Part shown: positions 63,780 to 64,000 of the stretch, piece after piece
Layout: each line of letters begins with the position of its first letter
Position numbering within the stretch: the first letter of the stretch is position 1
DNA from: Mesostigma viride
Taxonomy: Eukaryota; Streptophyta; Mesostigmatophyceae; Mesostigmatales; Mesostigmataceae
DNA length: 64,000 nucleotides
Assembly (NCBI GenBank): GCA_009746045.1
Contig: RPFO01000041.1
Span: 8,652,348 to 8,716,347 of the forward strand
Direction of reading: 5' to 3'
Translations under genes and position numbers: made by a program
The notes under the pieces: model-generated
The model's input: only the letters and a program-made list of their open reading frames with translations
Told to the model about the DNA's origin: nothing
The model's database searches: none

Positions 63780-64000
63780 CTGAGGACTTGTTGATAATCC
63801 CAACCACCTTTGATCCAAGGCAGTTAGGGGTAAACAGGTACCAGATAGCTGCTCACAGTCCTATTCCCTGGCGCCAGCTAGTCGAGATGATGCAGAGCCC
63901 CAAGATGGCTAAGGCATGGACTCTTGGCTTTGTTGCTTCTGGGCATGAGTGGATAGTTTCCAACTGTGCAGAACCTGTGGATGAGCTGCCAGAAGTTCAC
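63765..64000 (+). CDS. N-terminus of RT of element F, cut by window edge
   Basis: Next frame after the protease: EPIAEDLLIIPTTFDPRQLG, SPIPWRQLVEMMQSPKMAKA, WTLGFVASGHEWIVSNCAEP, VDELPEV. This aligns with the pre-RT region of elements A and B (FALWRDAFIRAKEQW; VPEGAKKLRLKFVL). It confirms that the protease precedes RT here too. Confidence 0.65.

Larger units (their letters stand above)
56823..64000 (+). mobile_element. Copia-like element F, running off the right edge
   Basis: LTR (56,823-57,468), ORF1 (57,500-58,651 with a frameshift), zinc-knuckle Gag (58,706-60,061), a 1.7-kb non-coding insertion (60,231 to about 61,970), then integrase-protease and the start of RT to the window end. The assignment of ORF1 to the same element is likely but not proven. 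Confidence 0.65.

Overview
The window reads as a eukaryotic nuclear chromosome, most plausibly of a green alga. It carries a GC-rich block of giant-virus-like (NCLDV-type) DNA riddled with retrotransposons. The algal call is an inference from the PAT-type tyrosine-recombinase retrotransposons with split direct repeats, a LINE tail of algal style, GC-rich coding DNA and a pheophorbide-oxygenase-like gene. No ribosomal, capsid or polymerase marker is present, so neither host nor virus lineage is fixed.

Region 1, about 1-26,850, is virus-like. Intron-less genes are packed on both strands with short gaps, often behind an A/T homopolymer of 8-10 bases. Many products are virion-fibre or adhesin-like: beta-rich repeats, LamG-like domains and phage-fibre-like N-termini. 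Others are a SET-domain methyltransferase, a Rieske oxygenase, small Cys/His zinc proteins, an F-box-like protein, a tyrosine/glycine-repeat membrane protein and several unknowns. The largest gene, on the minus strand from 12,346 to 804, would encode about 2,050 residues. A 5.4-kb PAT/DIRS-type retrotransposon (4,221-9,612) splits it; removing the element with one copy of the AAT at its ends restores the frame.

Region 2, about 26,850-47,000, is a nested stack of Copia-like LTR retrotransposons. Element C (28,784-46,820) was hit by element A (30,698-45,308). A was then hit by element B (32,492-39,042), by solo LTR D (40,790-41,258) and by a 1.4-kb array of 74-bp palindromes (43,862-45,279). 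Target-site duplications and restored frames support each step. In all four families with pol preserved, the order is integrase, protease, reverse transcriptase, RNase H, so the protease lies downstream of integrase, unlike textbook Copia or Gypsy.

Region 3, 47,054-47,767, encodes a membrane-anchored left-handed beta-helix acyltransferase-like protein of unknown origin, abutting the RNase H remnant of C.

Region 4, 48,005-53,503, is a second PAT/DIRS-type element on the minus strand. Region 5, 54,566-64,000, holds a second copy of family A, cut by another Copia-like element (F) that runs off the right edge and itself carries a 1.7-kb non-coding insertion.

Most frame breaks lie in short homopolymers and are repaired by adding one base. 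The LTRs of A and of B look identical by eye. Many apparent pseudogenes may therefore reflect homopolymer under-calling in a long-read assembly rather than decay.
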